A DNA stretch of 64,000 nucleotides from assembly GCA_016718605.1 (NCBI GenBank), contig JADKCY010000003.1, forward strand, positions 124,001 through 188,000, read 5' to 3'. The notes beneath the pieces were generated by a model. That model was not told the DNA's origin, did no database searches, and was given only the letters and a program-made list of their open reading frames with translations. Of the stretch, positions 42,056 to 50,629 are shown one piece after another. This DNA is from Lysobacterales bacterium. GTDB taxonomy: Bacteria > Pseudomonadota > Gammaproteobacteria > Xanthomonadales > Xanthomonadaceae. Made by a program: the position numbers and the translations under genes. The number at the start of each line of letters is the position of its first letter. Position 1 is the stretch's first letter.

Positions 42056-42235
42056 TCAAAAATCGATACAGCGACCGTTCTTTTCCCAATCGCCGTAGCG
42101 AGTGGGCTCCAACCCCGCACGACCACCCACTTCACGCGGAAGCGGGGCTTCACGTGGCGTGTTCTCAAGCTTTTCCTGCGGCACTGCACAGGAGGCTTCG
42201 GCGGGCTCGGGGGCTGGCTGCACTTGGCCTATCAT
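42056..42235 (-). CDS. SDHAF4-like (DUF1674) succinate dehydrogenase assembly factor, 59 aa
   Basis: A small gene immediately upstream of sdhC. ATG 42235 to TGA 42058-42056. The variable Pro/Glu-rich N-terminal half is followed by the DUF1674 signature GGRAGLEPTRYGDWEKNGRC then IDF at the C-terminus. In mitochondria this family (Sdh8/SDHAF4) protects flavinylated SdhA before it joins SdhB, and bacterial DUF1674 members are often sdh-linked. A GAGAGG lies 12 nt upstream. Probably first gene of the sdh operon. Confidence 0.88.
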   Translation of the reverse strand: MIGQVQPAPEPAEASCAVPQEKLENTPREAPLPREVGGRAGLEPTRYGDWEKNGRCIDF

Positions 42236-42305
42236 GGCGGGACTGAACCTCTCGAAGGGTACTCTTTCGACGTAGGTGCCGCAAGCAAAACCATGGTCGA
42301 AACCT

Positions 42306-43190
42306 ATGCACGAAACCGCATCAGAAAGCCTGTTCGAGCCGCTTCACGACACGTCCATTCTGGCATTGGAGGGCGTCGACGCCATTGACTTTGCGCAGTC
42401 GCAGTTTGCCAACGACGTCCGTGCGCTCGCCGTGAACACCTGGCAGTGGAACGCCTGGCTCACTGCCAAAGGGAGAGGGGTTGCACTGTTCATGCTGCTT
42501 CGCAGCAGTGAACAAGGCCTGCGCGCCGTATGCACAGGCATGCCTGCCGCCACGCTGGCTAGTGCGTTGTCACGCACCATATTTCGTCGCAAAGTCACAC
42601 TCAAGGTCGTCGAGGGTGCGCGTCTTTGGGGCTGCTTTGACACCCAGGCGGGCGAAACTCGTCCAGACAGAACATGCCAATCGACTGGCGAAGAACAGTG
42701 GCTTGGCGAAATGGATGACCGCAGTGGCCGGCGCTGGAGGATTTCAACGCACACCCCCTGCCCAGAAGCAAGCCAAGCGTTTGAAACGGCTTGGCAGCTC
42801 GCCAATCTTCGGCGCGGCCTGCCCTATTTGCAGGAGCAAGGGAGCGAGCTGACCGCCCATCAGTTGGGCCTGCATCGTCTACCAGCGCTAAGCCTGTCAA
42901 AAGGATGCTATCCGGGTCAGGAAATCGTTGCGCGAACGCATTACCTGGGCAAAGGCCATCGCCAACTCACACGGATTGCTGCGGACAGCCTGTTGCGCGA
43001 TGGAAGCAAACTGTTGTGCGAAGGTCGTGAAGTCGCAACGGTGATGAATTCGTTGCACGTCGGTCCGAACGCATGGGAGGCACTGGCGTGCTTGTCTGCG
43101 CAAGATGAGGACAACCCGATCCCCGGTGAACTGCAAACAGAAGAGGGACATCGCGTTTCTCGGCTGCCGTTTTCGAACGCGTTCGACTAG
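42306..43190 (+). CDS. ygfZ: tRNA-modifying / Fe-S cluster protein YgfZ (GcvT-like)
   Basis: 294-aa folate-binding GcvT-related protein needed for some Fe-S enzymes, notably MiaB-type and other radical proteins. The YgfZ hallmark KGCYPGQEIVARTHYLGKGHR with its conserved Cys is intact (about residue 200). N-terminal part keeps FANDVRAL and WLTAKGRGVALF. Start ATG 42306; a GTG at 42276 adds ten residues. Diverges from the SDHAF4-like/sdh operon; in E. coli ygfZ diverges from sdhE-ygfX. Confidence 0.92.
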   Translation: MHETASESLFEPLHDTSILALEGVDAIDFAQSQFANDVRALAVNTWQWNAWLTAKGRGVALFMLLRSSEQGLRAVCTGMPAATLASALSRTIFRRKVTLKVVEGARLWGCFDTQAGETRPDRTCQSTGEEQWLGEMDDRSGRRWRISTHTPCPEASQAFETAWQLANLRRGLPYLQEQGSELTAHQLGLHRLPALSLSKGCYPGQEIVARTHYLGKGHRQLTRIAADSLLRDGSKLLCEGREVATVMNSLHVGPNAWEALACLSAQDEDNPIPGELQTEEGHRVSRLPFSNAFD

Positions 43191-43395
43191 CCTGCGCGCT
43201 GTCAAACACGGACCACTGCCGCGCCGCACAATAGACCTGCAGAGTGCGATCTGCTATCAACCGCAGCTTCAACGCACTGGCGTGGGGCCATTGTGTTGAA
43301 ACGTCGCTTCACAACAATTTGATTCAACGCAGTCGCTGCGTGTCGCTTGCCGCGCACAGTTGCTTTTTCGTCCAGCCGTCCTCAGGGGGGACCGC

Positions 43396-44220
43396 ATGTC
43401 CGTATCACGATGCCCGCACTCGTCCGCAGGCAAGCTGAGCAGTCTCTGGCTTGCCTTGATGCTGATGTCATTTCAAACCATTGCCGCCAATTACACCTTC
43501 ACAGTAGAGCCTACCTATACGCCGGAGCGCGCCGCGGAGGTGTATCAACCTCTGCTCGACTATCTGAAGCAGTCGACCGGGCATCAATTCACGCTGCTCG
43601 CACCACGCAATCACCATTTCTTCTGGCGTGACCTTCGTCAGAATATCGCCACGGACTTCGTCTTCGAGGAAGCGCAGTTTGTCGACTACCGGGTTCAGCG
43701 TTACCAGTTCGTGCCAATCGCTCGCACGATCGAAGACAGCCGATACTCACTGATTGCGCTGCCGGAAGTCGCCGAACGCGGACTTGATGGCTTGATCGGT
43801 CGCCGCGTGGTCTGCATGCCGTCCCCAAGCTTGGGCTTTGCCATGTTGGCGGAGCTGTTTACCAATCCAGTCGCGCAGCCCGATATCCGTTCTGAGGCCG
43901 CGTCGTGGCGTGACGGTGTCGAGATGATTTTTGGCGACGAAGCGGATGCCGCGATGGTGCCGCGGTATATCGCCGATCTGTATCCGAACCTTGTTGAAGT
44001 AGCACAAAGCAAGACCTTGCCCGGACCCGCAATCAGCGCCGCATCCAGTGTCCCGGAAGTTGACCGCAACGCCGTTCGCGATGCACTCCTCAAGCTGCAC
44101 GAGAGCGCTGCCGCCTCGCAAGTCCTAGCGGAATTGGGTATTACCGGATTCAAGGAAACCGATGCCTCGGACTATGCCGGTGACGAGGTCATTCTGAAGG
44201 GATTCTTTGGCTACCAGTGA
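43396..44220 (+). CDS. PhnD-type periplasmic substrate-binding protein, stand-alone
   Basis: 274-aa exported protein with a signal peptide (SLWLALMLMSFQTIAAN) and a PhnD/SsuA-like two-lobe fold: YTFTVEPTYTPERAAEVYQPLLDYLKQSTG, FVFEEAQFVDY, VARTIEDSRYSLIALPE and LIGRRVVCMPSPSLG. AGGGGGG lies 5 nt before ATG 43396. No permease or ATPase is next to it, so it could serve a sensor or another transporter. Ligand unknown. Confidence 0.85.
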   Translation: MSVSRCPHSSAGKLSSLWLALMLMSFQTIAANYTFTVEPTYTPERAAEVYQPLLDYLKQSTGHQFTLLAPRNHHFFWRDLRQNIATDFVFEEAQFVDYRVQRYQFVPIARTIEDSRYSLIALPEVAERGLDGLIGRRVVCMPSPSLGFAMLAELFTNPVAQPDIRSEAASWRDGVEMIFGDEADAAMVPRYIADLYPNLVEVAQSKTLPGPAISAASSVPEVDRNAVRDALLKLHESAAASQVLAELGITGFKETDASDYAGDEVILKGFFGYQ

Positions 44221-44276
44221 CATGCGCACCAATGCTTGCCGCGCCACCAAGTGTAGCGATTGGTTGCGTGCTAGCT

Positions 44277-45155
44277 TCAACGTACCGTCGGCGGCTCCGA
44301 GAACGCTGCCGCCATTTCACGGTAGACCTCGCGCTGGCGTTCACCCTTCGGTGCGGGTGCGTGAACTTCCAAAATAACAATCTGATCTCCTGCCGCTCCG
44401 CCACTCGCCGTTGACGGAAGGCCTCGCTCGCGCAAGCGCAGACGTTTACCGGTATCGCTGTCGGGCGGAATTCGCAGATCCACCGTGCCCGCGAGCGTGG
44501 TCACACTGACAGTCCCGCCAAGTGCCGCCTGCCAAGGCATGATCGCCAAACGGTGCAGAATGGTCTGCCCTTCGACCTCAAATTTCGCGTGCGCCCGATA
44601 CGCGACTTCCAGCAGCAGATCCCTTCCCTGGCCGCCCTGACCCGCCAAACGTATCTGCTGACCTGGCTGAATGCCGGCTGGAATCTTCACCTCTAGGGTT
44701 CGCCCATCCACTTCGATGCGCTGCTTGCCACCTGCGTAAACGGTCTCGAGATCGAGCTCCAACTTGGCACGGCGCTCAGCCTTCGGCGGCGGCGGTGGTG
44801 TACCGCGTCCCGGTCGCGCACGTTGACCGCCGAACAACGACTCGAAAAAATCGCTGAAACCGCCGTTACCAACGTTGTAGTCGAAGCCCCCTTGATCGCC
44901 CCAGCCAGGTGGTGGGCGAAAGTCCTCACCACCGCGATAACCACCCGCCTTCAGTTGGTCATAGGCGTTGCGCTTACCGTGATCCTTGAGCACCTCATAG
45001 GCTTCATTGATTGCCTTGAACTTCTCTTCCGCACCGGTCTCCTTGCTGACATCGGGATGAAACTTGCGCGCCAAACGCCGGTACGCGGACTTGATTTCGG
45101 CATCGCTGGCGGTGGGCTCGACGCCCAGAGTCTTGTAGTAATCCTTGAACTGCAT
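44277..45155 (-). CDS. cbpA: Curved DNA-binding protein / DnaJ-family co-chaperone CbpA
   Basis: 292 aa: J-domain (residues 5-70) with the HPD motif in KFHPDVSKE, a Gly/Phe-rich linker (about 75-120), and the two-part C-terminal peptide-binding domain (EVDGRTLEVKIPAGIQPGQQIRL; RIPPDSDTGKRLRLRERGLP). No zinc finger, which marks CbpA rather than DnaJ. ATG 45155. It follows hsp20 after 76 nt containing an RNA hairpin. Confidence 0.93.
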   Translation of the reverse strand: MQFKDYYKTLGVEPTASDAEIKSAYRRLARKFHPDVSKETGAEEKFKAINEAYEVLKDHGKRNAYDQLKAGGYRGGEDFRPPPGWGDQGGFDYNVGNGGFSDFFESLFGGQRARPGRGTPPPPPKAERRAKLELDLETVYAGGKQRIEVDGRTLEVKIPAGIQPGQQIRLAGQGGQGRDLLLEVAYRAHAKFEVEGQTILHRLAIMPWQAALGGTVSVTTLAGTVDLRIPPDSDTGKRLRLRERGLPSTASGGAAGDQIVILEVHAPAPKGERQREVYREMAAAFSEPPTVR

Positions 45156-45182
45156 GGCGGTGCCTTGAGAAGTTTCTGTGGC

Positions 45183-45217
45183 GCTGGAGAAACGCACGTC
45201 CTGTGCATTTCTCCAGC
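45183..45217 (-). other. Intercistronic hairpin between hsp20 and cbpA
   Basis: GCTGGAGAAA (45183-45192) pairs with TTTCTCCAGC (45208-45217), a 10-bp stem, with a possible inner GCAC/GTGC. No U-tract follows. It may lower cbpA relative to hsp20 or stabilise hsp20 mRNA. Confidence 0.6.
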
Positions 45218-45231
45218 CGTAGTCAACCAAT

Positions 45232-45690
45232 TCAATTGGTCTGAATGGTGATCCTTCGCGGCGTGGTCGACGCCTTCTTGGGAATGCTGATCTCCAGCAC
45301 TCCATGATTTCCGCGCGCTTCGATCGCCTCTGGATTTGCACTATCGGGCAACGCGAAACGACGGTAGAAGGTGCCACGCGAACGCTCTGCCCGCGAGTAC
45401 CTTTCGCCCTCTTGCGTCGACTCGCTGGCTCGCTCACCACGGATGCTGAGGATACCCCGGTCCATGTGGATTTCGATCTGTTGTGGATCGACACCCGGAA
45501 TGTCCGCAAAAATCACGAAGCGCTGCGCCTCTTCTTTGATATCGACGCGAGGTTGCCACTGACTCGTCACCACATTCGACACATCGGCATCGCCGAAAAA
45601 CCGCTCAATGGCCTGCTTCAGCTCCGAGTGCAAACCGTTTTGACGGGTCGAAGGGTTCTGCAAGTTGCTTGAAATGCGCGCGTTGCTCAT
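45232..45690 (-). CDS. Small heat-shock protein Hsp20
   Basis: 152-aa alpha-crystallin-type chaperone that holds unfolding proteins. The core is complete: QPRVDIKEEAQRFVIFADIPGVDPQQIEI, ILSIRGERASES, YRRFALPDSANPE and GVLEISIPKK at the C-terminus, with the IPK motif. Start ATG 45690 (GGAGA upstream); a longer frame to 45777 spans the promoter. A heat-shock promoter lies 50 nt upstream. Confidence 0.94.
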   Translation of the reverse strand: MSNARISSNLQNPSTRQNGLHSELKQAIERFFGDADVSNVVTSQWQPRVDIKEEAQRFVIFADIPGVDPQQIEIHMDRGILSIRGERASESTQEGERYSRAERSRGTFYRRFALPDSANPEAIEARGNHGVLEISIPKKASTTPRRITIQTN

Positions 45691-45737
45691 GCTCGTTCTC
45701 CTGCCAAACACCGCCACCACGGCGGCTTCTCGCAAGC

Positions 45738-45768
45738 AAAATGGCGACGCGAGGATCGGGATTTCAAG
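45738..45768 (-). promoter_or_regulatory. Sigma-32-type heat-shock promoter of hsp20-cbpA
   Basis: On the minus strand CTTGAAA (45768-45762) is followed after 16 nt by CGCCATTT (45745-45738), against the consensus CTTGAAA ... CCCCATNT. Predicted start near 45731, giving a 40-nt leader to the hsp20 ATG. Confidence 0.75.
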
Positions 45769-45825
45769 AGCCAACACGAACGCAAAACAGTGATTTTGGC
45801 CACCGTTCAGCCAAGCAAAGAATCC

Positions 45826-46329
45826 TCATGCCCGTGCAACACGCCGGTATTCGCGCACGCAGAAATCGAAGGCGTGGCGTGCGTCAGCCAGGTGATCACG
45901 CTCTGCGACACAGTGCCACTCTCCCGGATTCCAAACCGGAAACCACGCATCGGCATTGGGCACCTCTGTGTAGACGTGGGTCAGCACCATGCGTTCTGCC
46001 AAGGGCAAGGTCAATGCATACACCTCAGCACCGCCAATAACCATCAACTCCGGTGCCGCGATCATTGATAACGCGGCTTCGATACTGTGCACCGCCTGCA
46101 TACCATCAAAGGGCACGTTGGCCTGCCGAGTAAGAACCAGATTCAAACGCCCAGGCAGTGCACGCCCCAATGATTGCGCAGTCTTGCGGCCCATCAGAAC
46201 CGGTTTGCCGAGCGTCAATGCCTTGAACTGCTTGAGGTCATCGGGCAGCGACCAAGGCAGCGCGTTGGCAACACCAATGGCGGCTTCTCGATCCAATGCT
46301 GCGACCAGAGTCAACGAAGGCGCGCTCAC
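45826..46329 (-). CDS. folA: Dihydrofolate reductase FolA
   Basis: 167-aa NADPH-dependent enzyme making tetrahydrofolate. IGVANALPWSLPDDLKQFK carries the catalytic acid (Asp in PDDLK), then LMGRKTAQSLGR, LPGRLNLVLTR and GGAEVYAL. GTG 46329 overlaps the thyA stop (GTGA), and matches family length better than TTG 46359. ThyA and FolA are paired because ThyA oxidises the folate that FolA restores. Confidence 0.94.
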   Translation of the reverse strand: MSAPSLTLVAALDREAAIGVANALPWSLPDDLKQFKALTLGKPVLMGRKTAQSLGRALPGRLNLVLTRQANVPFDGMQAVHSIEAALSMIAAPELMVIGGAEVYALTLPLAERMVLTHVYTEVPNADAWFPVWNPGEWHCVAERDHLADARHAFDFCVREYRRVARA

Positions 46330-47120
46330 ACCGCCACCGGCGCCTTGATCGCCGGACAAGGATCGTAATCGTCGATTCGAATGTCCTCAAAACGAAATGC
46401 AAACAGATCCCGAACTCGTGGATTGAGCCAAAGCCTAGGCAGCCCGCGTGGCGCGCGGCGCAATTGCTCACGGGCCTGTTCAACATGATTGTCGTAGAGG
46501 TGCGCGTCACCCAGCGTATGCACAAAGTCTCCCACCTGCAGATCGCAAGCATGCGCAATCATGTGGGTCAGCAAGGCATAGCTGGCTATGTTGAACGGCA
46601 CGCCCAAAAAGATATCCGCGCTGCGCTGGTAAAGCTGGCAGCTCAGGCGTCCGTTCACGACATAGAACTGAAACAGTGCATGGCATGGCATCAGCGCCAT
46701 CTGATCCAGCTCACCGACATTCCAGGCGGACACGATCAGGCGGCGCGAATCCGGGTTGCGTTTGATTTCGTCGACCACCCAGCGCAACTGGTCGATATGG
46801 CGACCATCCGGCGCCACCCAGTCGCGCCATTGTTTGCCGTAGACCGGTCCAAGATGGCCTTGGGCATCGGCCCACTCGTCCCAGATGCTGACACCATTGG
46901 CTTTCAAATAGGCGGTATTGGTGTCTCCCGCAATAAACCACAGCAACTCGTGAATGATCGAACGCAGGTGCAACTTCTTGGTCGTCAGCAGCGGGAAGCC
47001 CTGCTGCAGATTGAAGCGCATTTGCCATCCGAAGACCGAACGCGTACCGGTGCCCGTGCGGTCAGACTTGTCCGAGCCTTGTTCCAGCACGAAGTGCAGC
47101 AAGTCCAGATAGGTCTTCAT
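46326..47120 (-). CDS. thyA: Thymidylate synthase ThyA
   Basis: 264 aa, the same length as E. coli ThyA. Catalytic cysteine in LMPCHALFQFYV, folate/dUMP motifs RTGTGTRSVFG, LHLRSIIHELLWF, VGELDQMALMPC and DVHTLGDAHLYDNH-like FVHTLGDAHLYDNH are intact. ATG 47120 overlaps the lgt stop by 4 nt. Confidence 0.97.
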   Translation of the reverse strand: MKTYLDLLHFVLEQGSDKSDRTGTGTRSVFGWQMRFNLQQGFPLLTTKKLHLRSIIHELLWFIAGDTNTAYLKANGVSIWDEWADAQGHLGPVYGKQWRDWVAPDGRHIDQLRWVVDEIKRNPDSRRLIVSAWNVGELDQMALMPCHALFQFYVVNGRLSCQLYQRSADIFLGVPFNIASYALLTHMIAHACDLQVGDFVHTLGDAHLYDNHVEQAREQLRRAPRGLPRLWLNPRVRDLFAFRFEDIRIDDYDPCPAIKAPVAV

Positions 47121-47989
47121 GGGCTGACCTCGGTACGCCGCGCCAGCGGCAAGGTTGGAGCACGATGCGACGCGAACAACAGCACCAGACCAACCAAAAT
47201 CAGCGGCATGCTCAACAGCATGCCCATGGTCAACCAGTCGAAAGCGATGAAGCCGATGTGGGCGTCTGGCTCACGCAAGAACTCCACGGCGAAGCGAAAC
47301 ACCCCGTAGAGCAAGGCAAACATCCCAGATACCGCGTAACGCGGTCGCGGTCGGCGCGAAAACCACCATAGCAGTAGAAACATCACGACGCCTTCCAGTG
47401 CGGCCTCGTACAACTGCGTGGGATGCCGGGCCAATCCTTCGAGCGCACCAGTGGCTTGCATCTCGCGCAACACTTCGGCGGGATAGGACTGCGGCAATGC
47501 GTTCGGAAAAATCATTGCCCACGGGACATCCGTGGTTCGCCCCCACAACTCACCGCCAACGAAGTTACCCAAACGCACAGACAGCAATCCGGTGGGAATC
47601 AGGGGCGCAACAAAATCGAGCGTGTCAAACAGCGCGAGTTGATGCCGCCGCGACCACCACCAGACGGCCAACATCACACCCAGCAGGCCGCCATGGAAGC
47701 TCATGCCACCTTCCCACACGCGGAAGAACGACAGCGGATCCGCTGCCAGCTTGGCATAGCCGTAGAAAAGCATGTAGCCGATTCGTCCACCGGCCACAAC
47801 GCCAACCATGCCGTAGAACATCAGGTCCGAAAATGCCTGCTCATTGATCTGCAAGCGACCCAAATGCAGGCGCCGCATACCAAGCCAATACGCCAGTCCG
47901 AACGCGATCAAATACGTCAGGCCATACCAGTGGATGGCCAATGGACCGAGATGAATCGCGACAGGATCGATGTCGTGCAGGTAATGCAT
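47117..47989 (-). CDS. lgt: Prolipoprotein diacylglyceryl transferase Lgt
   Basis: 290-aa inner-membrane enzyme that adds diacylglycerol to lipobox cysteines. Seven helices; signature GGRIGYMLFYG, catalytic FHGGLLGV (His103 region) and SVRLGNFVGGELWGR (Arg143 region). Begins ATG 47989, 4 nt after rlmI. Serves the lipoproteins handled by LolCD. Confidence 0.96.
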   Translation of the reverse strand: MHYLHDIDPVAIHLGPLAIHWYGLTYLIAFGLAYWLGMRRLHLGRLQINEQAFSDLMFYGMVGVVAGGRIGYMLFYGYAKLAADPLSFFRVWEGGMSFHGGLLGVMLAVWWWSRRHQLALFDTLDFVAPLIPTGLLSVRLGNFVGGELWGRTTDVPWAMIFPNALPQSYPAEVLREMQATGALEGLARHPTQLYEAALEGVVMFLLLWWFSRRPRPRYAVSGMFALLYGVFRFAVEFLREPDAHIGFIAFDWLTMGMLLSMPLILVGLVLLFASHRAPTLPLARRTEVSP

Positions 47990-47993
47990 GGCG

Positions 47994-49194
47994 TCAGGCA
48001 GGCAATACGCGGCCGATATACCCCTTCAGGTAGTCGGTCTCGGGAATGGCAGCATGCACCGGGTGATCAGCGGATTGCTGCAACTGGCAGAGGACCTGCA
48101 CCTGACGATCCAGATGCCGCGCACCGGTTTGAATCGCCTCCAGCAAGGCGGGGCGCCCCATGTGATGACTGCAACTCGCGCTGACCAAAATGCCGTCCCG
48201 CGCCAGCACCTGCATCGCCATCTCATTGATGCGCCGGTAGGCCAATGCACCTTCCTTGAAGTCTTTGCGTCGCTTGATGAAGGCCGGCGGATCGAGGACG
48301 ACCACATCCCAGTGACGCTTTTCCGCACGCGCGTCACGCAGGAACTCGAAGGCATCGGCACGCACTGCGTGCACGCGCCCGGCAAACCCGTTGAGACGCG
48401 CATTGGCTTCAATCTGCGCCACCGCCGACGACGACGCATCCACGCAAGTCACATCTTCGGCACCAAACCCTGCAGCACGAATGCCCCACGCCCCGACGTA
48501 GCTGAATAGGTCCAGCACCCTGGCACCCTTGACCCATGGCTGCAGACGATCGCGGTTGTCATGTTGATCGTAGAACCAGCCGGTCTTTTGCCCTTGCAGC
48601 ACATCGAGTTCGAAGTCCAAGCCACCTTCTTTCACACGAACGCGCTCGGGCACCGTTCCAAATACAACGTCAACCTGCTCCGGCAAGCCTTCCAGCGTGC
48701 GTGCGGAACTGTCGTTCTTCCAGACTAAGGCAGAAGGCTTGAGCACCTTTTTCGATGGCAGCCTGCACTTCATCTTTCACCGCCTGCATTCCCGCGGTAT
48801 TGAGCTGGGCCACCACGATGTCATCAAACCGATCGATCACAAGACCCGGTAATCCATCCGCCTCACCAAACACCAGCCGATAGAACGGCTCATGGCGCAA
48901 GCGCTCGCGCAACGACAAGGCCACGTTCAGACGGTGGGTGATGAGCGAGCGATCCAGCGGCTTGCCACCACGATCAACCAAGCGCGCACAAATCAAAGTG
49001 GACGGATTGGCGTAGCCCGTGCCCAGCGGCTTGCCGCTGGCATCCAAGATCCACACCGGCCCGCCCACCGGAAACTCCGGCAATGGCGACTTGGCGGTAT
49101 CAACCTCATTGCTGAACACCCACAGGTGCCCCGCTCGCAGACGCTTGTCTTCGCCGCGCTTGAGATACAAGGCGGGGTATTCGGGACCACTCAT
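47994..49194 (-). pseudogene. RlmI-like 23S rRNA (cytosine) methyltransferase, frameshifted
   Basis: The N-terminal PUA-domain half runs from ATG 49194 (YPALYLKRGEDKRLRAGHLW) and the C-terminal SAM-methyltransferase half ends at 47994. The halves are in different frames. They join near a run of five T on the plus strand (48748-48752, five A in the gene): with four A the protein reads continuously ...AAIEK-VLKPSALVWKNDSSAR, as in the family. The methyltransferase motifs (VLDLFSYVGAWG, VVLDPPAF, SCSHHM) are intact. So either a real inactivating single-base insertion, a sequencing error in a homopolymer, or slippage. Coupled by ATGA to terC. Confidence 0.88.
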
Positions 49195-49922
49195 GCCGTT
49201 TCCTTTTTGCGTGACTGCTTGCGACGCGACGCCATGTTGAGCATCTCCACCATGGCGGAAAAAGCCATGGCGAAATACAAATAGGCACGCGGAATGTGGA
49301 ACTCCAGACCATCCGCGATCAGCGCCATGCCGACCAGAATCAGGAAGGACAAGGCCAGCATCTTGACGGTTGGATGCCGATCAATGAAATCGCCGATGGG
49401 ATCACTGGCAAAAATCATCACGCCAACGGCGATGATGATGGCCGCGGCCATCACCGGAATATTGTCGACCATGCCGACCGCTGTAATAACCGAGTCGAGC
49501 GAAAACACGATGTCGATGACCGCAATCTGCGCGATCACCATGCCGAACACCGCAGAGGGCTTGCTGCCGGCAGAGTCGCCCTCTGCGGCACCCTCCACGG
49601 CATCATGGATTTCCATCGTGCCCTTGATCAGCAGGAACAAGCCGCCGCCGATCAGAACAAGATCGCGAATCGAGAACTCCTGTCCGAAAAGACTGAACAG
49701 AGACGCCTGCATGCGCGCCAGAAAAACCAACGAAACCAACAGCATGATGCGGGTGATACACGCCAGTGCCAAGCCAAATTTACGTGCCCATGGGCGGCGA
49801 TCCGGCGGCAGCTTGCTGACCGCAATCGAAACAAACACCAGATTGTCGATACCCAGCACAATTTCCAGCGTCGAGAGGGTCAGCAAAGCCAACCAGATCT
49901 CCGTATTGAATATCCAATCCAA
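49191..49922 (-). CDS. TerC-family integral membrane protein
   Basis: 243-aa membrane protein of the TerC/YgjT-like family, with about seven helices. Start TTG 49922 (AGGAA 7 nt upstream) gives the typical DWIFNTEIWLALLTLSTLEIVLGIDN. Acidic residues in EIVLGIDN and IVFSLDSV suggest cation binding; proteins of this family assist metalation of exported proteins. GTG 49961 is a weaker start. Stop overlaps rlmI. Confidence 0.9.
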   Translation of the reverse strand: MDWIFNTEIWLALLTLSTLEIVLGIDNLVFVSIAVSKLPPDRRPWARKFGLALACITRIMLLVSLVFLARMQASLFSLFGQEFSIRDLVLIGGGLFLLIKGTMEIHDAVEGAAEGDSAGSKPSAVFGMVIAQIAVIDIVFSLDSVITAVGMVDNIPVMAAAIIIAVGVMIFASDPIGDFIDRHPTVKMLALSFLILVGMALIADGLEFHIPRAYLYFAMAFSAMVEMLNMASRRKQSRKKETA

Positions 49923-49977
49923 GGTTTGATTCCTGCGCGCAATCGTGGAGCGCCGCTCCACACCAGTGAAAAACTGC

Positions 49978-50352
49978 TCAGTTCAAGAGCAGCAAACTCC
50001 AACAAAACACCACGTTCACCATCAACACGAAGACGGCTGCGGAGCCCATGTCTTTGGCGCGTCCAATCAGTTCGTGCCGCTCAGGCCCGAAGCGATCAAC
50101 TGCCGCCTCCAAGGCGGAGTTGAGCAACTCACCGGCCAGTACCAACAAGACACTGCCTACCATCAGCACACGCTCAAGCGCATCGCTGCCCAGCCACAAT
50201 GCCGCCGGCACCATCAGTGTGGCGAGATAGACCTCAAGCCGAAACGACGACTCGACTCGCCATGCCGCTCGCAAGCCCATCAGCGACCAGCGCATTGCTC
50301 TGACAACACCCAAAGGGCCCCTTGGTATCGCGCTGCCACTGCTATCTGCCAT
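49978..50352 (-). CDS. dgkA: Diacylglycerol kinase DgkA
   Basis: 124-aa three-helix membrane enzyme recycling diacylglycerol to phosphatidic acid. AAWRVESSFRLEVY near the N-terminus and the signature LLVLAGELLNSALEAAVDR plus RAKDMGSAAV are intact. ATG 50352 is used; an ATG-less extension to 50379 exists. Start of the dgkA-terC-rlmI-lgt-thyA-folA run. Confidence 0.94.
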   Translation of the reverse strand: MADSSGSAIPRGPLGVVRAMRWSLMGLRAAWRVESSFRLEVYLATLMVPAALWLGSDALERVLMVGSVLLVLAGELLNSALEAAVDRFGPERHELIGRAKDMGSAAVFVLMVNVVFCWSLLLLN

Positions 50353-50629
50353 GCCTTGCTTCCCAACCTGCTCTCGCACCTGACGCCACGATCAGCGCCA
50401 CATGAATCCGTCGCCCGAAGGGCTCACCGCGCCGAAAAACCCGCACAAATGCTTGACGTTGTCCTCGTATGATGCCCCACAGCGCGCAAGGCACCAAATT
50501 ACTGCATGACCGCTTCAGCGCAGCAAGGACGTATTCAGTGACTTAAAAAGCGCCGTCACAGCGAGACGATGGCCACGTCTGGCAAATGAAGGATGTCGAC
50601 AAACACCCACTGTAATTGGAGAACAACCG

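Noticed and set aside
43191..43395. A regulatory RNA or riboswitch before the PhnD-like gene
   Set aside because: No conserved fold or aptamer recognisable; only a ribosome site at the end.
46296..47309. A 337-codon plus-strand frame over thyA
   Set aside because: Antisense shadow of thyA and the end of lgt.
48748..48752. Programmed frameshifting in rlmI
   Set aside because: A five-A run alone is a weak slippery site and no downstream structure stands out; a plain insertion or error is simpler.
50353..50629. A sigma-70 promoter from TTGACG and TATGAT
   Set aside because: The two elements are only 9 nt apart, far from the required 16-18 nt.
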